From positions 1-40,749 of the forward strand of contig JAPOTO010000041.1 in the NCBI GenBank assembly GCA_026709135.1: 40,749 bases of DNA. The letters are read 5' to 3'. The DNA is from Gammaproteobacteria bacterium. GTDB taxonomy: Bacteria > Pseudomonadota > Gammaproteobacteria > Pseudomonadales > Pseudohongiellaceae. The position numbers and the translations under genes were made by a program. Positions 16,944 through 27,813 of the stretch are shown here, in pieces; the first letter of the stretch is position 1, and each line of letters opens with the position of its first letter. The notes below the pieces were generated by a model, which was given only the letters and a program-made list of their open reading frames with translations, did no database searches and was not told the DNA's origin.

Positions 16944-17780
16944 CTAGCGGATCCAGCGGGTGCTGGAGAAAGTGGGCAGATTCCAGCCCGGATCCTTGTG
17001 CATCCACACCGCCACGGCCTTGCCGACGATGTTCTCCCCCGGCACCACGCCCCAGACGCGGCTGTCGCTACTTTCGTCGCGGTTGTCGCCCATCATGAAG
17101 TAGCTGTCCGGTGGCACGACCCACAGGGTTCGCGCCGGATTGCGGCGGAACTGGTTCTTGGTCTGGATGGTGTGTTCAACGCCGCCGATGGTCTCGGTCC
17201 AGCTCGTGCCCGGAATGGGGCCGAAGGCCGAGTTGATGGTGATTTCGCCACTGGGCTCCCTAAGCACCGGTTCGCGGTTGATGTACAGCTCGCCGTCCTC
17301 GTAGCGCACGGTGTCGCCGGGCACGCCGATGACCCGCTTGATGTAGTACTGGTTTTCATGCGGCGGGATGAACACCATCACTTCGCCGCGTTGCGGCTCA
17401 TCGACATCGGCAATCTTGGTGCCGATCACCGGCAGGCGCAGGCCGTAGGCGTACTTGTTGACGAGAATGAAGTCACCAATTTCCAGCGTCGGGATCATCG
17501 AGCCGGTGGGAATCTGGAAGGGCTCGAACAGGAACGAGCGCAGCACCAGCACGAGGGCGAGCACCGGGAAGAAGGCCCTGGCGTATTCCACCACCACGGG
17601 CTCGCGGGCAAGTTCCCGGATTTCCTCCCCGGCGGCTTCCACCGCCCGCGAGCCGGCGCCGCCGCGGACTTCATTGGCGCGGGCCGCCCGGCCCGGCTTG
17701 AGCAGGATCGCGTCAAGCAGCCAGATCAGCCCGGACAAGGCCACGAGGATGACCAGAACCAGGGAAAAATCGATGTTCAT
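16944..17780 (-). CDS. lepB: Signal peptidase I
   Basis: Signal peptidase I removes signal peptides from exported proteins at the inner membrane. The 278-residue protein has two N-terminal membrane segments (about 5-27 and 68-86), the nucleophile Ser94 in PTGSMIPTL and the general-base Lys148 in YYIKRVIGVPGD, then the conserved MGDNRDESSDSR near the C-terminus. ATG 17780 is preferred over a TTG six codons upstream. A hairpin repeat lies between lepA and this gene. The DUF4845 gene sometimes found between lepB and rnc is absent. Confidence 0.94.
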   Translation of the reverse strand: MNIDFSLVLVILVALSGLIWLLDAILLKPGRAARANEVRGGAGSRAVEAAGEEIRELAREPVVVEYARAFFPVLALVLVLRSFLFEPFQIPTGSMIPTLEIGDFILVNKYAYGLRLPVIGTKIADVDEPQRGEVMVFIPPHENQYYIKRVIGVPGDTVRYEDGELYINREPVLREPSGEITINSAFGPIPGTSWTETIGGVEHTIQTKNQFRRNPARTLWVVPPDSYFMMGDNRDESSDSRVWGVVPGENIVGKAVAVWMHKDPGWNLPTFSSTRWIR

Positions 17781-17802
17781 CAGCCGATTGTTCGCCAAGT
17801 AT

Positions 17803-17821
17803 GCTCTGACTTAATCAGAGC
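17803..17821. terminator. Hairpin repeat GCTCTGA-N5-TCAGAGC after lepA
   Basis: A perfect 7-bp stem (17803-17809 with 17815-17821) and a 5-base loop (cttaa) lie 8 bases beyond the lepA stop and 22 bases before the lepB ATG. The same 23 bases, starting GTATGC, recur after the RNA methyltransferase gene at 38344-38362, and a longer variant follows the M16C peptidase gene at 36717-36745. There is no strong U-tract, so termination may be partial. Confidence 0.65.
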
Positions 17822-17829
17822 TTCCATTA

Positions 17830-19629
17830 TCAGGAATCGGACTTCAGCACGGCGAGGAAGGCCTCCTGCGGCACTTCCACATTGCCGAGCCGCTTCATGC
17901 GCTTCTTGCCCGCTTTTTGCTTCTCAAGCAGCTTTTTCTTGCGGGTGATATCGCCGCCGTAACATTTGGCGGTGACGTTCTTGCGCATCGCCTTGACCGT
18001 CGTGCGGGCGATGATCTGCCCACCGATGGCCGCCTGGATGGCGACATCATACAACTGCCGGGGGATGAGTTCGCGCATTTTCTCCGCGAGTTCGCGCCCC
18101 CGGCCCCTGGCATGGTCGCGGAACACGATCAGGGCGAGGGCGTCGATGCGCTCGCCGTTGATCAGAATGTCCAATCGCGCCAGCTTCGACGGCTCGAAGC
18201 GGAGGAAATGATAATCCATCGAGGCGTAGCCGCGGCTGACCGATTTCAGCCGGTCGAAAAAGTCCATCACCACCTCGCTCATGGGCAGCTCGTAGCGCAG
18301 GGAAACCTGGCGGCCGACGAACTGCATGTCCTTCTGCGCGCCGCGGCGGTCGACGCACAACTGGATCACCGCGCCAAGATGCTGCTGCGGCGTGAGCACG
18401 CTGAGTTCGACGATGGGTTCGCGCATCGCCTCGATGTCGTTCACCGGCGGCAGTTGCGCGGGGCTGTCGACGAGAATCGTCGCGCCGTCCTTGCGGACGA
18501 CTTCGTAGGCCACCGTCGGCGCCGTGGTGATCAGGTTGAGGCCGTATTCGCGCTCGAGCCGCTCTTGGATGATCTCCATGTGCAGCATGCCGAGGAAGCC
18601 GCAGCGGAAACCGAAGCCGAGCGCCGGGGAGTTTTCGGGCTGGTATTGCAGCGAGGCGTCGTTGAGCGAGAGCTTGGACAGCGCCTCGCGGAAACTTTCA
18701 AGATCGTCGGAATCGACCGGATACAGGCCGGCGTAGACCTGTGGCGTGATCTGACGGAAACCCGCGAGCGCCGGCGTGTCGGGGGTTTTGGCGTGGACGA
18801 TGGTGTCTCCCACTGGCGCGCCGTGGATGTCCTTGATGCTGGCGCAGACGAAACCCACCTCGCCGGCGCCGAGTTCGGCGGTGGTGTGGCGCTTTGGCGT
18901 AAACACGCCGACCTGATCGACTTCAAGCGGCTTGCCCTGGGTTTTGACGATAATCCGCTCGCCGGGGCGGATGCGGCCGTTCACCACCCTCACCAGCGAG
19001 ATTACCCCAAGGTAGTTGTCGAACCAGGAGTCGATGATCAGCGCCTGGAGCCCGGCGTCCCGCCCGCCGGCGGGAGGCGGTGTGCGGGCGATGATTTGTT
19101 CGAGAATCTCCCCGATGCCGATCCCGGTCTTGGCGCTGGCGGCGATGGCGTCGGTGGCATCGATGCCGATGATTTCTTCGATTTCCTCCCGCACCCGCTC
19201 TGGCTCGGCGTGGACGAGGTCCATCTTGTTGAGCACGGGAATGACTTCAACCTCCTGCTCGAAGGCGGTATAGCAGGTGGCGACGGATTGCGCCTCAACC
19301 CCTTGGGAGGCGTCCACCACGAGCAGGGCGCCTTCGCAGGCGGCAAGCGAACGGGACACCTCGTAGCTGAAATCGACATGGCCGGGGGTGTCGATGAAGT
19401 TCAACTGGTAGCGCTGGCCGTCGGCGGCGCCGTAATACAGGGTGACGCTTTGGGCCTTGATGGTGATGCCGCGCTCGCGCTCGATGTCGAGGCTGTCGAG
19501 CACCTGGGCCGCCATCTCGCGCTCGCTGAGCCCGCCGCATAGTTGGATGAATCGATCCGCCAAGGTCGATTTGCCGTGGTCGATGTGGGCGATGATCGAA
19601 AAATTGCGGATGAGTGCCTGGTCGGTCAC
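17830..19629 (-). CDS. lepA: Elongation factor 4 (LepA)
   Basis: LepA is a ribosome-binding translational GTPase that acts in initiation and back-translocation. From the GTG at 19629 it has 599 residues, the same as in E. coli. It has G1 AHIDHGKST at 14-22, DTPGHVDF and NKMDL in the G domain, [14 protein letters not shown], and the unique C-terminal domain ([26 protein letters not shown]) ending in a Lys-rich tail. A TTG at 19659 is an alternative that adds ten residues without homology. It is divergent from miaB; the two genes share a 148-base upstream region. Confidence 0.94.
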   Translation of the reverse strand: MTDQALIRNFSIIAHIDHGKSTLADRFIQLCGGLSEREMAAQVLDSLDIERERGITIKAQSVTLYYGAADGQRYQLNFIDTPGHVDFSYEVSRSLAACEGALLVVDASQGVEAQSVATCYTAFEQEVEVIPVLNKMDLVHAEPERVREEIEEIIGIDATDAIAASAKTGIGIGEILEQIIARTPPPAGGRDAGLQALIIDSWFDNYLGVISLVRVVNGRIRPGERIIVKTQGKPLEVDQVGVFTPKRHTTAELGAGEVGFVCASIKDIHGAPVGDTIVHAKTPDTPALAGFRQITPQVYAGLYPVDSDDLESFREALSKLSLNDASLQYQPENSPALGFGFRCGFLGMLHMEIIQERLEREYGLNLITTAPTVAYEVVRKDGATILVDSPAQLPPVNDIEAMREPIVELSVLTPQQHLGAVIQLCVDRRGAQKDMQFVGRQVSLRYELPMSEVVMDFFDRLKSVSRGYASMDYHFLRFEPSKLARLDILINGERIDALALIVFRDHARGRGRELAEKMRELIPRQLYDVAIQAAIGGQIIARTTVKAMRKNVTAKCYGGDITRKKKLLEKQKAGKKRMKRLGNVEVPQEAFLAVLKSDS

Positions 19630-19741
19630 AGTGGCGGCGCGGGGAAAATCAGCGGGCAAGTCTACTGTATTGGCCCGCGACTGTCAGTTTCGATGCGCAT
19701 TTGGAAAAGCGGATAAACCTGCCCGATTCGCGTTGATCCGC

Positions 19742-19747
19742 TATAAT
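19742..19747 (+). promoter_or_regulatory. Probable -10 box of miaB
   Basis: A perfect TATAAT lies 30 bases before the miaB ATG, in the lepA-miaB divergent region. No good -35 hexamer is found 16-18 bases upstream (the sequence there is CTGCCC), so the promoter is assigned on the -10 alone. Confidence 0.5.
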
Positions 19748-19777
19748 CGCGGCTTCATTTTCCGCCCATATCCGCAA

Positions 19778-21178
19778 ATGCAGAGCTTGGATACTCCGGG
19801 TGCCGGCGCCAGGCCGGTGGACGCCCCCACCCCGACCCGGGTTCATATCAAGACCCACGGCTGCCAGATGAACGAGTACGACTCGGCGCGGATGCTCGAT
19901 CTGCTGCGCGAGTCCCGGGCGGCCGAACTCGTCGATACGCCGGAGCAGGCGGATATTCTCGTGCTCAACACCTGCTCGATCCGGGAAAAGGCCCAGGAGA
20001 AGGTGTTCCACCAGCTCGGCCGCTGGCGCGGGCTGAAGGCGGCCAGACCCGGCGTGAAAATCGCCGTGGGCGGCTGTGTCGCCAGCCAGGAAGGCGAGGC
20101 GATCAGCCGGCGCGCGCCTTTTGTCGATGTTGTGTTCGGCCCGCAAACCCTGCACAAACTCCCCGCCCTGCTTGACGCCGCCGGCGATGGCGCGGCCCAA
20201 GTCGATGTCAGCTTCCCGGAAATCGAAAAGTTCGATCATCTGCCCAAGCCCAGCGCCGCCTCCTGCCAGGCGTATTTGACGATCATGGAGGGCTGCGGCA
20301 AGTATTGCAGCTTCTGCGTGGTGCCCTACACCCGGGGCGAGGAAGTCAGCCGGCCTTTTGACGATGTGCTCGCCGAGGCGGCGCATCTCGCCGGCCAGGG
20401 CGTGCGGGAAATCAACCTGCTCGGGCAGAACGTCAACGCCTACCGAGGCCCCACCCATGATGGCGGCATCGCCGACCTCGCCCTGTTGATCCAGTACCTG
20501 GCGAGCATCGACGGCATCGACCGGCTGCGTTTCACCACCTCGCACCCGGCGGAGTTCAACGCGGCGCTGGTCGATGTCTACCGCGAGGTGCCCGAACTCG
20601 CCGGCCATCTGCACCTGCCGGTGCAGAGCGGCTCGGACCGGGTGCTCGCGGCGATGAAACGCGGCTACACGGCGCTCGAATACAAATCCCTGATGCGCCG
20701 CGTCAAGGCGGCGCGGCCTGGAATCAGCCTGTCTTCGGATTTCATCGTCGGCTACCCCGGCGAGACCCAGCGCGATTTCGAGGACACGATGAATCTCGTT
20801 ATCGAGGTTGGCTTCGACACTTCGTTCAGCTTCCTCTACAGTCCCCGCCCCGGAACCCCCGCGGCCCAGCTTGCCGACTCGACCCCGGAGCGCGAAAAAA
20901 AGCACCGGCTGGCGGTGTTGCAGGCGCAACTTGGCGAGCAGGCCCGGGCAATCAGCGAGTCGATGGTGGGCCAGTCTTATTCAATTCTGGTCACCGGCGT
21001 GTCGAAAAAGCGCGCAAGCGATTTGCAGGGGCGCACGGAAAACAACCGCGTGGTCAACTTTCCCTGCGACGACCCGGGTCTCGCGGGCCGCTTCGCCCGG
21101 GTGCGGATCGCCGACGCGCTGCCCAATTCCCTGCTCGGCGAATTGGAAGCGGTCGAGGATGCGCCGGACCATGCGTGA
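19778..21178 (+). CDS. miaB: tRNA-2-methylthio-N6-isopentenyladenosine synthase MiaB
   Basis: MiaB is a radical-SAM methylthiotransferase that converts i6A37 to ms2i6A37 in tRNA. The 466-residue protein has the N-terminal UPF0004 domain with cysteines C29 ([12 protein letters not shown]), C66 (NTCSIREKA) and C100 (GGCVASQ). The radical-SAM cluster CGKYCSFC is at C173, C177 and C180, and a C-terminal TRAM domain follows (about 385-450). The first 20 residues are a variable leader. ATG 19778 follows a TATAAT by 30 bases. Its stop lies inside the phoH start region, so the two genes are linked. Confidence 0.95.
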   Translation: MQSLDTPGAGARPVDAPTPTRVHIKTHGCQMNEYDSARMLDLLRESRAAELVDTPEQADILVLNTCSIREKAQEKVFHQLGRWRGLKAARPGVKIAVGGCVASQEGEAISRRAPFVDVVFGPQTLHKLPALLDAAGDGAAQVDVSFPEIEKFDHLPKPSAASCQAYLTIMEGCGKYCSFCVVPYTRGEEVSRPFDDVLAEAAHLAGQGVREINLLGQNVNAYRGPTHDGGIADLALLIQYLASIDGIDRLRFTTSHPAEFNAALVDVYREVPELAGHLHLPVQSGSDRVLAAMKRGYTALEYKSLMRRVKAARPGISLSSDFIVGYPGETQRDFEDTMNLVIEVGFDTSFSFLYSPRPGTPAAQLADSTPEREKKHRLAVLQAQLGEQARAISESMVGQSYSILVTGVSKKRASDLQGRTENNRVVNFPCDDPGLAGRFARVRIADALPNSLLGELEAVEDAPDHA

Positions 21179-22280
21179 CGCGATGCCCGGCACGATTCAT
21201 GACGCAGCCCATGACGCGGGTCGTGAAGCCAGCAATGAAGCGGGCAATGAAACCACGCTCGACCTGACACTCGAACCCGACGATAGCCTGCGGCTGGCGA
21301 ATCTTTGCGGACAATTCAACGAGAACATCCGCCAGGTTGAAAAACTGCTGACGCTGCGAATCCGCCAGCGCGGCAACTGGTTCCAGTTGACCGGCAGCGC
21401 CGCCGCGGTGAACAACGGCCGCGCCCTGCTCGACTCGCTGTACCGGACCACGCAGCGGGGCGAGGTGCTCTCCGCCAGCGGGATTCAGCTTGCCCTGCGG
21501 GAAATCACCAATCCGCCCGGGGCCGAAAGCGAAGGCGGCGCGGACAATACCGCGGCGGTGTTCATCCGCACGCCACGGCGCTCGATCAAGCCCCGGGGCA
21601 GGCGGCAGGCGGCCTATGTCAACAGCATCGTCCAGCGCGATCTCAACTTCGCCATCGGGCCGGCGGGCACCGGCAAAACCTATCTCGCCGTGGCCCGGGC
21701 GGTGGAGGCGCTCGCTGATGAGCGCGTCAACCGCATCGTGCTCGTGCGGCCGGCGGTAGAGGCCGGCGAGAAACTCGGCTTTCTGCCGGGCGACCTGATC
21801 CAGAAAATCGACCCCTATCTGCGGCCGCTCTACGACGCGCTCTACGAGATGCTTGGCTTTGAAAAGGTCAACCGCCTGGTGGAAAAGAACATCATCGAAG
21901 TTGCGCCGCTGGCCTACATGCGCGGCCGCACCTTGAACGAATCCTTCATCATCCTCGATGAAAGCCAGAACGCCACCACGGCGCAGATGAAGATGTTCCT
22001 GACCCGCATCGGCGTCGGCTCCCGGGTCGTCGTCACCGGCGACATCACCCAGATCGACCTGCCGGAGGGAACCCGCTCGGGCCTCGTGCAAGCCTCCCAG
22101 GTGCTGCGCGGCGTCGCCGGGGTGGGATTCACCTGGTTCACCTCCAAGGATGTGGTCCGGCACCCGCTCGTGCAGGACATCGTCGAAGCCTACGAAAAAC
22201 TCGACCCATCCCAGCCCGCCGGGCCGCCCGAGCGGGAGGCGCGGGAAATTCAAGCGCGAATTGAAAACGACACGGATTGA
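21171..22280 (+). CDS. ybeZ: PhoH-like ATPase (YbeZ)
   Basis: This P-loop ATPase of the PhoH family is conserved beside ybeY, and RNA-linked roles have been proposed. The 369-residue protein has the Walker A GPAGTGKT at 163-170, the Walker B ILDESQN at 261-267, and the [17 protein letters not shown] block between them. The first 30 residues form a low-complexity stretch ([12 protein letters not shown]) made by a 12-base imperfect repeat. ATG 21171 overlaps miaB by eight bases; ATG 21183 is also possible. It is the second gene of miaB-phoH-ybeY-corC. Confidence 0.93.
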   Translation: MRDAMPGTIHDAAHDAGREASNEAGNETTLDLTLEPDDSLRLANLCGQFNENIRQVEKLLTLRIRQRGNWFQLTGSAAAVNNGRALLDSLYRTTQRGEVLSASGIQLALREITNPPGAESEGGADNTAAVFIRTPRRSIKPRGRRQAAYVNSIVQRDLNFAIGPAGTGKTYLAVARAVEALADERVNRIVLVRPAVEAGEKLGFLPGDLIQKIDPYLRPLYDALYEMLGFEKVNRLVEKNIIEVAPLAYMRGRTLNESFIILDESQNATTAQMKMFLTRIGVGSRVVVTGDITQIDLPEGTRSGLVQASQVLRGVAGVGFTWFTSKDVVRHPLVQDIVEAYEKLDPSQPAGPPEREAREIQARIENDTD

Positions 22281-22292
22281 AAACAGCGCGCA

Positions 22293-22820
22293 ATGAAAGC
22301 GACTATCGAGATTGCCGACCAATCGGCGGGGCACTGGGTCCCGCAAGACGCGCAGTGCCGGGACTGGATCACCGCGGCGCTGGCGGCGGCGGGCAACGAT
22401 GAAGACGGGCCGGTCGCCGTGAGCCTTTGCTTCGTCAATTCCAGCGCCTCGGCGGCGCTCAACGGGCGCTACCGCGACCAGCCCCGGCCCACCAATGTGC
22501 TCGCCTTTCCGCGCAAAACGCCGGCGGAACTCGAAACCGCGCTCGGCGGCGCGGCGATCGGCGACATCGTCGTCTGCGCCGAACTCGCCGCGGAGGAAGC
22601 CCGGGCCGGCGGCAAACCCCTCGCCCACCACTGGGCGCACCTGTTGATCCACGGCTGCCTGCACCTGCTCGGATACGACCACATCGACGAGCGCGGCGCG
22701 CGCTGCATGGAAACCATGGAAATCGGTATACTGCGCGGGCTAGGCATCCCCAATCCCTATCCAGCAAACAACCGTCATCGCACAGGAGCTGAATCAGCCC
22801 ATGGCCGACGATCAGGCTAG
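22293..22820 (+). CDS. ybeY: Endoribonuclease YbeY
   Basis: YbeY is a metal-dependent RNase needed for 16S rRNA 3'-end maturation and ribosome quality control. The 175-residue protein has the zinc triad H120, H124 and H130 in HGCLHLLGYDH, and the upstream PTNVLAFP block at 66-73. The C-terminal 20 residues are variable and overlap corC by 20 bases in another frame. Twelve bases separate it from phoH. Confidence 0.94.
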   Translation: MKATIEIADQSAGHWVPQDAQCRDWITAALAAAGNDEDGPVAVSLCFVNSSASAALNGRYRDQPRPTNVLAFPRKTPAELETALGGAAIGDIVVCAELAAEEARAGGKPLAHHWAHLLIHGCLHLLGYDHIDERGARCMETMEIGILRGLGIPNPYPANNRHRTGAESAHGRRSG

Positions 22821-23682
22821 CATCGATCCGGGACGCCGCTCCTGGATCGATAAACTCGCACAAGTCTTTTCCGACGAACCCACCGACACCCGGAGCTTGC
22901 TTGAGTTGCTGCGCAACGCCGAGCAGGACAATCTGCTCGACGCCGACGCCCTCGGCATCATCGAGGGCGCCCTGCAAGTCTCGAGCCTGGCGGTGCGCGA
23001 CATCATGATTCCGCGCGCCCAGGCGGTCATCGTATCCGTCAACGCCCCGGTGCGCGACACCATCGAGATGGTCGCCGGCGCCGCGCATTCGCGCTTTCCG
23101 GTGATCGAGGAGAATGTCGACAATGTCATCGGCGTCCTGCTCGCCAAAGATTTGCTGCCGCTGTGCCTCAATGGCATCCCGGAGAATTTCAAGCTCAGGA
23201 AAATCGTCCGCCCGGCGACTTTCGTTCCCGAATCGCGCCGGCTCAACACCCTGCTGAAGGAATTCCGCGAGCGCCGCAACCACATGGCCATCGTCGTCGA
23301 CGACTACGGCAGCGTCAGCGGCATTGTCACCATCGAGGACGTGCTCGAACAAATCGTCGGCGAAATACAAGACGAGACCGACATCGAGGACGACAGCCAC
23401 ATCAAGCGCTTCGACGAGCGCAACCACATCGTCAAGGCCGCAACCCCCATCGCCGATTTCAACGAGTATTTCGCCACTGGAATCGACGAACGGGCTTACA
23501 ACAGCATCGGCGGTGTTCTGCTGCAGGAGTTCGGCCACATCCCCGGCCGCGGCGAGAGCACCCGCATCGGGCCGTATCTGATCACCGTGCTCAACGCCGA
23601 CAACCGGCAGATCAAGCTGCTCAAGGTCACCTTGACCGGCAACGGCATCCGCGAACAATCCGGCGCCAGCGATGACCACTAG
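22801..23682 (+). CDS. corC: CorC/YbeX-family CBS-domain protein
   Basis: The 293-residue soluble protein has two CBS domains (about 68-190, with [26 protein letters not shown] and [32 protein letters not shown] blocks) and a C-terminal CorC/HlyC transporter-associated domain (about 205-290). Family members are linked to Mg/Co efflux and, as YbeX, to ribosome metabolism. AGGAG at 22784-22788 lies 12 bases before the ATG. It overlaps ybeY at the 5' end and leuS at the 3' end, leaving no space for the lnt gene that follows it in many Gammaproteobacteria. Confidence 0.93.
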   Translation: MADDQASIDPGRRSWIDKLAQVFSDEPTDTRSLLELLRNAEQDNLLDADALGIIEGALQVSSLAVRDIMIPRAQAVIVSVNAPVRDTIEMVAGAAHSRFPVIEENVDNVIGVLLAKDLLPLCLNGIPENFKLRKIVRPATFVPESRRLNTLLKEFRERRNHMAIVVDDYGSVSGIVTIEDVLEQIVGEIQDETDIEDDSHIKRFDERNHIVKAATPIADFNEYFATGIDERAYNSIGGVLLQEFGHIPGRGESTRIGPYLITVLNADNRQIKLLKVTLTGNGIREQSGASDDH

Positions 23683-26191
23683 CGCGGAAAATCCCTACCA
23701 GCCCGCCGCAGTCGAGGCCGAGGCCCAGCGGTACTGGCGCGAGCACGAAAGTTTCCGGGTCGGCGAGGATCCAGCCCGGGAGAAATTCTATTGCCTGTCG
23801 ATGCTGCCCTACCCCAGCGGCCACCTGCACATGGGCCATGTACGCAATTACTCCATCGGCGACGCCATCGCCAGATACCAGCGCATGAAGGGCAAGAACG
23901 TGCTTCAGCCCATGGGCTGGGACGCCTTCGGTCTGCCGGCGGAAAACTCGGCGATCAAGAACAAGGTCAACCCCGCCCAGTGGACCCGCTCCAATATCGA
24001 TTACATGCGCGCCCAGCTCCAGCGCCTTGGCTTCGCCTACGACTGGCGGCGCGAGCTCGCCACCTGCGAGCCGGAGTACTACCGCTGGGAGCAATGGTTC
24101 TTCACCCGCCTGTTCCGCCAGGGGCTGGTCTACAAGGCGGAGGCCGAAGTCAACTGGGACCCGGTGGACCAGACCGTGCTCGCCAACGAGCAGGTTGTCG
24201 ACGGCAAGGGCTGGCGCTCCGGGGCGCCGGTCGAGCGGCGGCGCATTCCGCAGTGGTTTTTCCGCATTTCGGCCTTCGCCCAGGAATTGCTCGACGACCT
24301 CGAAACCCTCGATGGCTGGCCCGACGCCGTGCGCAACATGCAGCGCAACTGGATCGGCCGCTCGGAAGGCGTCGAGGTTGATTTCGCGGTGGCTGGCGCG
24401 GACGGCGCGGAAACCAGCACCATCAGCGTGTTCACCACCCGCCCCGACACGCTGTTCGGGGTCACCAGCGTGTCGCTGGCGCCACAGCATTCACTGGTTG
24501 AGGCCGCGGCGGCGAACAACCCGGCGCTTGCCGATTTTCTCGCCGGCTTGAGCGGCGCGGGTGTCGCCGAAGCCGAACTGATGACGATGGAAAAGCGCGG
24601 CATGGACACCGGCCTGAAGGCCATCCATCCGCTCAGCGGCGAGCTGCTGCCGATTTTTGTGGCGAATTTCGTGCTGATGTCCTATGGCTCCGGGGCGGTG
24701 ATGGCGGTTCCCGCCCACGATCAGCGCGACTGGGAATTCGCCGTCAAATATGGCTTGGAGATCCGCCAAGTGATCGCGCCCTTTAACACGGACGGAAGCG
24801 CGGAACAGGACTGCGACCTCAGCCGGGAGGCTTTCGTCGAACACGGCGTGCTGGTCAATTCCAGGCAATTTGATGGAATGGATTTTTCCACCGCATTCAA
24901 TGCGATAGCCGATCAACTTGAAGCCGGGGGCAAAGGTCGGCGCAAGGTCAACTACCGGCTGCGCGACTGGCTGGTGTCGCGGCAGCGCTACTGGGGCGCG
25001 CCGATTCCCGTCATCAACTGCCCGGCCTGCGGCCCGGTTGCGGTGCCCGACGAGCAACTGCCGGTGTGCCTGCCGGAGGAGGCTGAGTTCAGCGGCCACG
25101 GCTCGCCCCTGCCGGGGCTCGATGCCTTCGTCAATGTCGGCTGCCCGCAATGCGGCGCGGCGGCGAAACGCGAAACCGACACCTTCGACACCTTCATGGA
25201 GTCATCCTGGTACTACGCGCGCTACACTTGCGCCGACCAAGGCGGCGCCATGCTCGATCAACGCGCCGCGTACTGGCTGCCGGTGGACCAGTACATCGGC
25301 GGCATCGAGCACGCCATCCTGCACCTGCTCTACGCGCGCTTCTACCACAAGCTGATGCGCAACGAGGGCCTGGTGCGCTCAAGCGAGCCCTTCACCCGGC
25401 TGCTGACCCAGGGCATGGTGCTCAAGGACGGCGGCAAGATGTCCAAATCCCGGGGCAACACCGTGGACCCGATGCCGCTGATCGAGCGCTATGGCGCCGA
25501 CACCGTGCGCATGTTCACCCTGTTCGCGGCGCCGCCGGAGCAGTCGCTGGAATGGTCGGACGCCGGCGTGCAAGGCAGTTTCCGCTTTCTCAAACGGCTG
25601 TGGCGCAGCATCGGCGAGCAAGTGGAACAAAGCAGGCAAGACGGGCGCCCGCCGCCCGCTTTCGCCGGCGTGGAACTGACCCCCGCGCAGCGCGGACTGC
25701 GGCGCAAGACCCATGAAACCGTGGCCAAGGTGAGCCAAGATTTCGCCGGCCGCCACGCCTTCAACACCGCCATCGCCGCGGTGATGGAATTGCTCAATTC
25801 CCTCGCCCGCTTCCGCCAGGAACATCCCGAACCCCGGTCCCAAGATCGCCAAGTCATGGGCGAGGCGCTTGAGCATGCCATCCTCATGCTCGCGCCGATC
25901 GTCCCGCATTTCTGCCACGTGGCCTGGCGGCTGCTCGGCAACGAAGGCGCGGTCATGGATGCCCCCTGGCCGGAGGCCGACACCGGGGCGATGAAGCGGG
26001 ACACAAAGCTGATGGTGCTCCAAGTCAACGGCAAACTGCGCGGGCGCGTGGAAGTTCCCGGCGACGCGCCCGAATCGCGGCTGCGGGAAATCGCCCTGGA
26101 AAACGAATCCGTGCGCAGATTCACCGACGGTGCCGGCGTCAGGCGGGTCATCGTGGTCCCCGGCAAGCTCGTCAACGTGGTTACTGGCTGA
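23672..26191 (+). CDS. leuS: Leucyl-tRNA synthetase
   Basis: This class I synthetase charges tRNA-Leu. The 839-residue protein has HMGH at 53-56, the CP1 editing domain with the TTRPDTLFG block and [14 protein letters not shown] at 589-593 and a C-terminal anticodon-binding region. The length is slightly below the E. coli 860. The start overlaps corC by eleven bases. It is followed after six bases by lptE, as is common. Confidence 0.96.
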   Translation: MTTSAENPYQPAAVEAEAQRYWREHESFRVGEDPAREKFYCLSMLPYPSGHLHMGHVRNYSIGDAIARYQRMKGKNVLQPMGWDAFGLPAENSAIKNKVNPAQWTRSNIDYMRAQLQRLGFAYDWRRELATCEPEYYRWEQWFFTRLFRQGLVYKAEAEVNWDPVDQTVLANEQVVDGKGWRSGAPVERRRIPQWFFRISAFAQELLDDLETLDGWPDAVRNMQRNWIGRSEGVEVDFAVAGADGAETSTISVFTTRPDTLFGVTSVSLAPQHSLVEAAAANNPALADFLAGLSGAGVAEAELMTMEKRGMDTGLKAIHPLSGELLPIFVANFVLMSYGSGAVMAVPAHDQRDWEFAVKYGLEIRQVIAPFNTDGSAEQDCDLSREAFVEHGVLVNSRQFDGMDFSTAFNAIADQLEAGGKGRRKVNYRLRDWLVSRQRYWGAPIPVINCPACGPVAVPDEQLPVCLPEEAEFSGHGSPLPGLDAFVNVGCPQCGAAAKRETDTFDTFMESSWYYARYTCADQGGAMLDQRAAYWLPVDQYIGGIEHAILHLLYARFYHKLMRNEGLVRSSEPFTRLLTQGMVLKDGGKMSKSRGNTVDPMPLIERYGADTVRMFTLFAAPPEQSLEWSDAGVQGSFRFLKRLWRSIGEQVEQSRQDGRPPPAFAGVELTPAQRGLRRKTHETVAKVSQDFAGRHAFNTAIAAVMELLNSLARFRQEHPEPRSQDRQVMGEALEHAILMLAPIVPHFCHVAWRLLGNEGAVMDAPWPEADTGAMKRDTKLMVLQVNGKLRGRVEVPGDAPESRLREIALENESVRRFTDGAGVRRVIVVPGKLVNVVTG

Positions 26192-26197
26192 GCCGCG

Positions 26198-26713
26198 ATG
26201 AGCTTGTTGCGGAGGCGACGCTTGCTCGTTTTGCTGCCGGCGCTGCTGCCGCTTGCCGCCGGCTGCGGCTTTCAACTGCGGGGAAGCAACCCTCGGGTGG
26301 CTCCCGCCTTCACCGATCTGCGCCTGCGATTGGCGCAACCGGAACCCGGTTTTGAACGGCAGTTGCGGCGCCGGCTTGAAGTCGCGGGCATCCGCCCGCA
26401 CGACGCCGATGACGAAGCGGCGCGGGAATATCCCCTGCTCGCGATCGGCGCGGAAGCCTTTTCCGGCCGCCCGGCGAGCACAACGGTGCTCGCCCGCTCC
26501 GCCCAGGTCACCTTGCGGCTCGCCATCCGCATCGACCTCGCCGCCGGCGGGGAATTGCTGATCGACGCCGAAACGCTCTCGGTCGAGCGAACCCACTACC
26601 AGGACCTGCGCAATATCGCCGGCAACCGCGAGGAGGCCGAACTGCTGCGCGAAGAAATGCGGCGGGAACTCATCGAGCGCATTCCGCGCCGGCTTGCGGC
26701 GCTGGCGCGATGA
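26198..26713 (+). CDS. lptE: LPS-assembly lipoprotein LptE
   Basis: LptE plugs the LptD channel that delivers lipopolysaccharide to the outer-membrane surface. The 171-residue protein has an Arg-rich n-region, a hydrophobic stretch and the lipobox LAAG-C with Cys23 as the lipidated residue, followed directly by GFQLRG, the LptE mark. Sequence beyond that is weakly conserved. It lies between leuS and holA (ATGA overlap with holA), the conserved order. Confidence 0.92.
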   Translation: MSLLRRRRLLVLLPALLPLAAGCGFQLRGSNPRVAPAFTDLRLRLAQPEPGFERQLRRRLEVAGIRPHDADDEAAREYPLLAIGAEAFSGRPASTTVLARSAQVTLRLAIRIDLAAGGELLIDAETLSVERTHYQDLRNIAGNREEAELLREEMRRELIERIPRRLAALAR

Positions 26714-27813
26714 AAATCCGCGGCGACCAGCTCGCGGCCACCCTCGCCGGAAAGCCGGTGCCGCTGTACTGGCTCGCGGGCGATGAACCGCTGCTGGCAC
26801 AGGAAGCCGCCGACGCGGTGCGCGCCCACTGGCGCGAAGCCGGCTTCGCCGAGCGGACGGTGCACCACGTCGAGGCGGGCTTCGACTGGGAGGACTTCCT
26901 CTACGAACTCGACGCCACCTCGCTGTTCAGCGAGCGCAAGCTGCTTGAGCTGCGCTTTTACAGCGGCAAGCTCGACCAGAAGGGCCGTGAGGCGCTTGGC
27001 GCGTATCTCGACCGCGAACCCGCGGACTTCCGCCTGCTGATCAGCGGGCCGCGGATCGAAGCTTCAACCCTGGCGACCAAATGGTTCAAACAACTCGAAA
27101 GCCGCGTGGCGCTGGTGCAGATCTGGCCAATCGACCGCTCCCGGATGCCGGCCTGGCTGCGGCAAAGGCTGCGCCAAGCCGGCATCGAGGCGGATAATTC
27201 CGCCCTGCAGGCACTCACCGACCGGGTGGAGGGCAACCTGCTCGCGGCCCAGCAGGAAATCGACAAACTCGCCCTGCTCGCCGGCGCGGAACCCGGCGCG
27301 AGCATCCCGCTGAACGGGGAAAATGTGCTGCGCCTTGTCGCCGACAGTTCGCGCTACGATCTAGGCAAACTCGCCGAGGCCGCGCTCAAGGGCGAAACCG
27401 CCCGCGCCCAGCGCGTGCTGAACGGACTCAAGGCCGAGGGCGTGTTCCCGCTGCTGATTCTCGGCACGATCAGCCGCGAACTGCGGCAGTTGCTGGAGAT
27501 TCACGGCAAACTAAGCCAAGGCCAAGACATCGGCCGGGCAATGTCGGCCGCGCGGGTGTGGCAAAGCCGCAAGAACTTGGTGTCACAAGCCATCCAGCGC
27601 CTGGACCCAGCCGCCATCGAGGACCTGCTCGAACACTGCAAAACCATCGACCACGCCGTAAAAGGCCTCCACCGCGCCAACCCCTGGGACGAACTCAGCC
27701 TCCTGCTGCTCCACCTCTGCGGTTCCCGAGGACATTTCCCATCGCGCCAGCGGCGGATCGAAGCCACACCCACCAAACTCAATTCAATCCCCGCCGCTCG
27801 AGCAGCGCGTTGA
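26710..27813 (+). CDS. holA: DNA polymerase III subunit delta
   Basis: HolA is the clamp-opening subunit of the clamp loader. The 367-residue protein starts with the PLYWLAGDEPLLAQEAADAVR block, has the delta-specific FYSGKLDQKGREAL and WLRQRLRQAGI segments, and ends with the helical collar domain (VKGLHRANPWDELSLLLLHLCG). A variable Arg-rich tail of about 30 residues overlaps the end of the convergent M3 peptidase gene by 35 bases. The start is coupled to lptE by ATGA. Confidence 0.93.
   Translation: MKIRGDQLAATLAGKPVPLYWLAGDEPLLAQEAADAVRAHWREAGFAERTVHHVEAGFDWEDFLYELDATSLFSERKLLELRFYSGKLDQKGREALGAYLDREPADFRLLISGPRIEASTLATKWFKQLESRVALVQIWPIDRSRMPAWLRQRLRQAGIEADNSALQALTDRVEGNLLAAQQEIDKLALLAGAEPGASIPLNGENVLRLVADSSRYDLGKLAEAALKGETARAQRVLNGLKAEGVFPLLILGTISRELRQLLEIHGKLSQGQDIGRAMSAARVWQSRKNLVSQAIQRLDPAAIEDLLEHCKTIDHAVKGLHRANPWDELSLLLLHLCGSRGHFPSRQRRIEATPTKLNSIPAARAAR

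Noticed and set aside
19442..19777. Open frame continuing upstream of the miaB ATG
   Set aside because: It is antisense to lepA and crosses the TATAAT promoter box; homology to MiaB begins only after 19778.
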